Below, in pieces: positions 50,849 through 53,946 of a stretch of 53,946 nucleotides of DNA. This DNA is from an uncultured Collinsella sp. Lineage in GTDB: Bacteria; Actinomycetota; Coriobacteriia; Coriobacteriales; Coriobacteriaceae. The notes beneath the pieces are model-generated. The model saw only the letters and a list, made by a program, of their open reading frames with translations. It searched no databases and was not told the origin of the DNA. The translations under genes and the position numbers were made by a program. The DNA is taken from assembly GCA_900545605.1 (NCBI GenBank), contig UQZL01000010.1, positions 1 through 53,946 on the forward strand, written 5' to 3'. The first letter of the stretch is position 1. Each line of letters starts with the position of its first letter.

Positions 50849-52015
50849 TTACTCGGCGTCGGTCTCCTCGTCCTTCTTCTCGGAAGGCAGCGGGGTAACC
50901 TCGATCTCGACGCCCAGAGTCTCAGCAGCGGACTTCATGGACAGGGAGATACGACGACGGTCGAGGTCGATCTCCATGACCTTGACCTGAACCTTGTCGC
51001 CCACGTGGGTGACCTGAGAAGGCTGATCGACGTGCTTGTTGGCCATCTCGGAGATGTGCACCAGGCCCTCGATGCCCTCGCCCAGATCGACGAAAGCGCC
51101 GAACGGGACAAGCTTGGTCACAGTGCCCTCGACGATAGCGCCGACGGGGTACTTCTTGACCAGTGCGCGCCACGGATCCTCGGTGGTCTGCTTGAGACCC
51201 AGGGAGATGCGCTCGCGGTTGAGATCGACGTCGAGAACCTCGACCTCGACCTCCTGGCCGACCTTGACAACCTCGGAAGGATGGTTGACGTGGTTCCAGG
51301 AGAGCTCGGAAATGTGGATGAGGCCGTCGATACCACCGAGGTCGACGAAGGCGCCGAAGTCGACGATGGAGGAAACGGTGCCCTGGAGACGCATGCCAGA
51401 CTTGAGCTTGGACAGGATCTCGGAGCGCTCGGCCTTACGGGACTCCTCGAGCACGACGCGACGGGAGAGGACGACGTTGTTGCGGTTGCGGTCCATCTCG
51501 ATGACGCGGGCCTCGATGCGGGTGCCCATGTAGGAGGTGAGGTCCTTGACGCGACGGAGGTCGACGAGGGAGGCGGGCAGGAAGCCACGCAGGCCGATGT
51601 CGAGGATCAGGCCGCCCTTGACAACCTCGATAACCTCGCCCTCGACGTTCTCGCCGGAGTTGAACTTCTCCTCGATGCGGTTCCAAGCACGCTCGTACTC
51701 GGCACGCTTCTTGGACAGGACCAGACGACCGTCCTTGTCCTCCTTCTGGAGTACCAGAGCCTCGATGGGATCACCGAGTGCAACGATGTCTGCAGGGTTA
51801 GCGTCCTTGCGGATGGACAGCTCGCGGACCGGGATAACGCCCTCGGACTTGAATCCGATGTCAACGAGCACCTCGTCATGCTCGATCTTAACGACAGTGC
51901 CGTTAACGAGATCGCCCTCATCAAAGTCGGTAATCGTACCGTCGATGAGGTTGTTCATCTCCTCCTCGTTGACATCGTCAAGAGAGAAAATGGACGAGTT
52001 CTGAATCTCACTCAA
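50849..52015 (-). CDS. rpsA: Ribosomal protein S1 (four S1 domains)
   Basis: 388 residues. Four S1 RNA-binding repeats at about 36-104, 121-187, 206-274 and 291-360, each ending in a LVLSKK/VVLSRR/ISLGLK/ISLSMK-type strand. The last two carry the full FGAFVDLG...GLIHISEL motif. It is shorter than six-domain E. coli S1 but normal for Actinobacteria. It starts at a TTG (52015) with AAAGGGG six bases upstream; the next ATG would cut 19 residues. The acidic tail is typical. Confidence 0.94.
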   Translation of the reverse strand: MSEIQNSSIFSLDDVNEEEMNNLIDGTITDFDEGDLVNGTVVKIEHDEVLVDIGFKSEGVIPVRELSIRKDANPADIVALGDPIEALVLQKEDKDGRLVLSKKRAEYERAWNRIEEKFNSGENVEGEVIEVVKGGLILDIGLRGFLPASLVDLRRVKDLTSYMGTRIEARVIEMDRNRNNVVLSRRVVLEESRKAERSEILSKLKSGMRLQGTVSSIVDFGAFVDLGGIDGLIHISELSWNHVNHPSEVVKVGQEVEVEVLDVDLNRERISLGLKQTTEDPWRALVKKYPVGAIVEGTVTKLVPFGAFVDLGEGIEGLVHISEMANKHVDQPSQVTHVGDKVQVKVMEIDLDRRRISLSMKSAAETLGVEIEVTPLPSEKKDEETDAE

Positions 52016-52330
52016 AGGTGGACCCCTTTCGAACTACGGGGCCCCGATTGCTAGGACCTACAGAAGGGTGCGACAAGCACACAACGTTTAGGAACACTCG
52101 GGAGCCGACAGATACTAATGTGACGCTTATGCAATCACGTTCGTATAGGTTACGGGGAAATGAGTTCGATTTCAAGCGTGAACTGCGATTTTTTACTCGT
52201 GTGGAGACTTTTTCGTAATCTTATGAACACACGTCTCCGCAACTTGACGATAACCAGCCAGGCATTCGGCTTTGGGGTAAAGTATCCGGAGCCAACGATT
52301 CTAGATCGATTTTTCGAGAAAGGTGCCCGC
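52016..52330. other. Divergent spacer between rpsA and the HAD gene
   Basis: 315 bases. Near the left end is GGGGCCCC in the rpsA leader; near the middle is a GGAGAC/GTCTCC dyad on the plus strand. I found no convincing promoter for either gene and no further gene. Confidence 0.5.
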
Positions 52331-53089
52331 GTGCTCAAAGCAGTCGTTTTCGATATGGACGAAACGCTTCTCAGCATCAACCTCAACGCGTTCATCCTTC
52401 GCTATTTTAAGGATGTCTCTTCGATGCTCGCGGATATCGGGCGCCGCAGCCGCGGTGGCACGATGGCGCGCCTCGGCACCATCCTGGTCGACCTCAACGC
52501 CAATCGCCGCAGCGGCACGGACAACCGCACCAATCTTGAGTTTTACCAAGAAGAGGTCGAGCGCCGATGCGGGATCTGCCTCTCCGATCCCCTCATCTAC
52601 GAGGCGTTTACCTACTATGACCGCGAAGTTCTTCCGTACAAGAACGACGATATCATTAACGCCCACGCCATGCCGGGCGCACACGCCGCGCTCCAGGCCG
52701 TACAGGACGCAGGGCTGCGCTGCGCGCTCTTTACCAACCCCAGCTTTCCCCAGGGGGCCATCGAGTGCCGCATGGGTTGGGGCGACCTGGCCGACGCCCC
52801 CTTTGAACTCGTGACGCACATGGGAAACGCCACCCGCTGCAAGCCCGATGCCACCTACTATCTAGAGCAGCTTCAGGTGATGGGGCTCGAGCCACACGAG
52901 GTCCTTATGGTGGGCAACGATCCCAAGCGCGACTTCCCCAGTCCCGCCTGCGGCATTCAAACTGCCTATGTTGGCCAGGGAAAACCCGGCCGAGCCACCT
53001 GGCGCGGAACCATGGAAGACTTCGCCCGCGACTTTAACGCCGTAATCGAAGCCTTCTACGAACACCAAGTAGCCGACGAACTGTCGTAG
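52331..53089 (+). CDS. HAD-superfamily phosphatase
   Basis: 252 residues from a GTG at 52331 (AAAGGTG upstream); the longer open frame would include unlikely leader sequence. HAD motifs in order: I FDMDETLLS (nucleophile Asp10), II LFTNPSF, III lysine in CKPDATYY, IV VGNDPKRDF. A helical cap lies between motifs I and II. It removes phosphate from a small molecule; substrate unknown. Confidence 0.85.
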   Translation: MLKAVVFDMDETLLSINLNAFILRYFKDVSSMLADIGRRSRGGTMARLGTILVDLNANRRSGTDNRTNLEFYQEEVERRCGICLSDPLIYEAFTYYDREVLPYKNDDIINAHAMPGAHAALQAVQDAGLRCALFTNPSFPQGAIECRMGWGDLADAPFELVTHMGNATRCKPDATYYLEQLQVMGLEPHEVLMVGNDPKRDFPSPACGIQTAYVGQGKPGRATWRGTMEDFARDFNAVIEAFYEHQVADELS

Positions 53090-53134
53090 GACCCCTCGCT
53101 CCAAACCAAATATCGCCGCAGGTTGAGCACAAGT

Positions 53135-53249
53135 CAGCGAAAATGCCCCTAAGCGAGCAATGTGCCTTGAAAGAGGAGGGCATAGGCCTTCTGGCCATGC
53201 CCGACGATTGAAAGGCAGATTGCCGCTTAGGGGCATTTGCAGCGTCGAC
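53135..53249. ncRNA. Structured repeat element with swappable arms, copy 2
   Basis: The same CAGCGA / GCAGCGTC flanks and core as copy 1, but the outer stem is a different 15-bp sequence (AAATGCCCCTAAGCG at 53141-53155, complement at 53224-53238). The apical hairpin is GGGCATAGGCC-TTCT-GGCCATGCCC, with paired changes relative to copy 1. It lies between convergent genes. Confidence 0.65.
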
Positions 53250-53251
53250 TG

Positions 53252-53279
53252 GTTACGCGGTTTGGTAAAACCGCGTAAC
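53252..53279 (-). terminator. Hairpin at the end of the cysteine desulfidase-like gene
   Basis: GTTACGCGGTTT and AAACCGCGTAAC form a perfect 12-bp stem with a four-base loop, starting at the stop codon. No T-run follows, so termination is probable rather than certain. Confidence 0.5.
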
Positions 53280-53946
53280 TAGCACACCTGGGTTTTGCCG
53301 ATCATGATGTTGAGGATCTCGATGTCGGTGTCCTTCATGCCCACGCGGCCTACGTAGCCCATACTGGCGATTGTTTGCTCAACGGTATCTTGGATCAGGC
53401 CCTCGCCGGCGCGGAAGCCGCGACCCTGCATGGCCATATCATGGCCCAGAATCGCCGCATCGACGGCAGCCGAGATCTTGGCGGCACAGCTCGCCTTGGC
53501 GCCGTCGCACACGATGCCGCCCACGTTACCGAGCGTGTTCGAGACGGTCGCGCCAATCTGTTCGCGCGTGCCACCGCACAGCCAGGTAATCGCAGCGCCG
53601 GCGCCGCACGCAGCGCAAATAGCGCCGCAAAACGCCGAAAGCGCACCAATATAGCTCTTGATATGCACGGCGATAAGATCGGACAGCATCACGGCGCGCA
53701 CCAGGCGCTCGTGGTCGCAACGCAGGTACTCGGCATACTCCATGACGGGCAATGCGCAGGTAATGCCCTGATTGCCCGAGCCGCACACAATGGCGACCGG
53801 CAGCGCGCAACCGTTCATGCGGGCGTCGGACCCGGCGGCCGCACGGGCACGGGCGCGGCAGGCGACGTCATCGGCACGAGCACCCAGCAGCGTACGGCCC
53901 ACCTCGGCGCCCCAAGCGTGCGCGAGACCCTCGGCACTGATCGCGC
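53279..53946 (-). CDS. L-cysteine desulfidase / serine dehydratase-alpha-like protein (CyuA/YhaM), 5' end cut off
   Basis: The last 221 codons; the frame is open through the right edge, so the N-terminus is missing. The family breaks cysteine into pyruvate, ammonia and sulfide using a [4Fe-4S] cluster. Seen: ISAEGLAHAWGAEVG, the conserved VCGSGNQGIT loop, AFCGAICAACGAG, and VCDGAKASCAAKI with likely cluster cysteines. A closely related UPF0597 protein is the alternative name. Anaerobic cysteine use would fit the sulfur and selenium theme of the region. Confidence 0.85.
   Translation of the reverse strand, partial: AISAEGLAHAWGAEVGRTLLGARADDVACRARARAAAGSDARMNGCALPVAIVCGSGNQGITCALPVMEYAEYLRCDHERLVRAVMLSDLIAVHIKSYIGALSAFCGAICAACGAGAAITWLCGGTREQIGATVSNTLGNVGGIVCDGAKASCAAKISAAVDAAILGHDMAMQGRGFRAGEGLIQDTVEQTIASMGYVGRVGMKDTDIEILNIMIGKTQVC

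Overview
The window is high-GC DNA that reads like a human-gut Coriobacteriia genome, most likely Collinsella or a close relative. That assignment is inferred from gene content, protein style and base composition; there is no 16S gene here. Nearly all of it is one long accessory-metabolism island built around formate, hydrogen, molybdenum and selenium, mostly on the minus strand.

Layout from left to right. (1) 1-3.6 kb: the start of a molybdenum-hydroxylase FAD subunit (partial), an NADP-type glutamate dehydrogenase, a Cys-rich DUF3343 protein and mobA. (2) 3.7-9.4 kb: the selenocysteine decoding set, transcribed as molybdopterin oxidoreductase - selA - selB - tRNA-Sec(UCA). (3) 9.5-25 kb: a formate hydrogenlyase locus reading hydN - fdhF(Sec) - hyfABCDEFGHIJ - hycI - focA. 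Its gene order follows the E. coli hyf (FHL-2) operon, and it carries three antiporter-like membrane subunits. (4) 25-28 kb: a low-GC patch with a RelB-like antitoxin and a PIN-like partner, an AbiEi-like gene flanked by two copies of one hairpin repeat, and tRNA-Gly and tRNA-Pro. (5) 28-36 kb: a BrnQ transporter, then a seven-gene operon of two double-cubane/2-hydroxyacyl-CoA dehydratase-type proteins, their activase, selD (itself with an in-frame UGA), yedF, a second DUF3343 and a cysteine desulfurase. (6) 36-42 kb: modABC, mogA and moeA for molybdate uptake and Moco completion. (7) 42-54 kb: more ordinary genes (CLC transporter, lipid kinase, GGQ release-factor-like protein, xpt, MFS, OAH sulfhydrylase, CGCAxxG protein, yigZ, RNase P RNA, ribosomal protein S1, HAD phosphatase) ending in a partial L-cysteine desulfidase-like gene.

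How it fits together. ModABC brings in molybdate; MogA, MoeA and MobA finish the cofactor. The desulfurase, YedF and DUF3343 probably handle selenium and SelD makes selenophosphate. SelA, SelB and tRNA-Sec insert Sec into FdhF and into SelD itself. FdhF, HydN and HyfA-J then turn formate into CO2 and H2, with FocA moving formate.

Two genes (fdhF, selD) look broken unless UGA is read as selenocysteine. The least explained signals are a ~115-nt element present twice (50.0 kb and 53.1 kb), with a conserved core and completely different but self-complementary arms, and the pairing of a double-cubane ATP-driven redox system with the selenium-donor genes.
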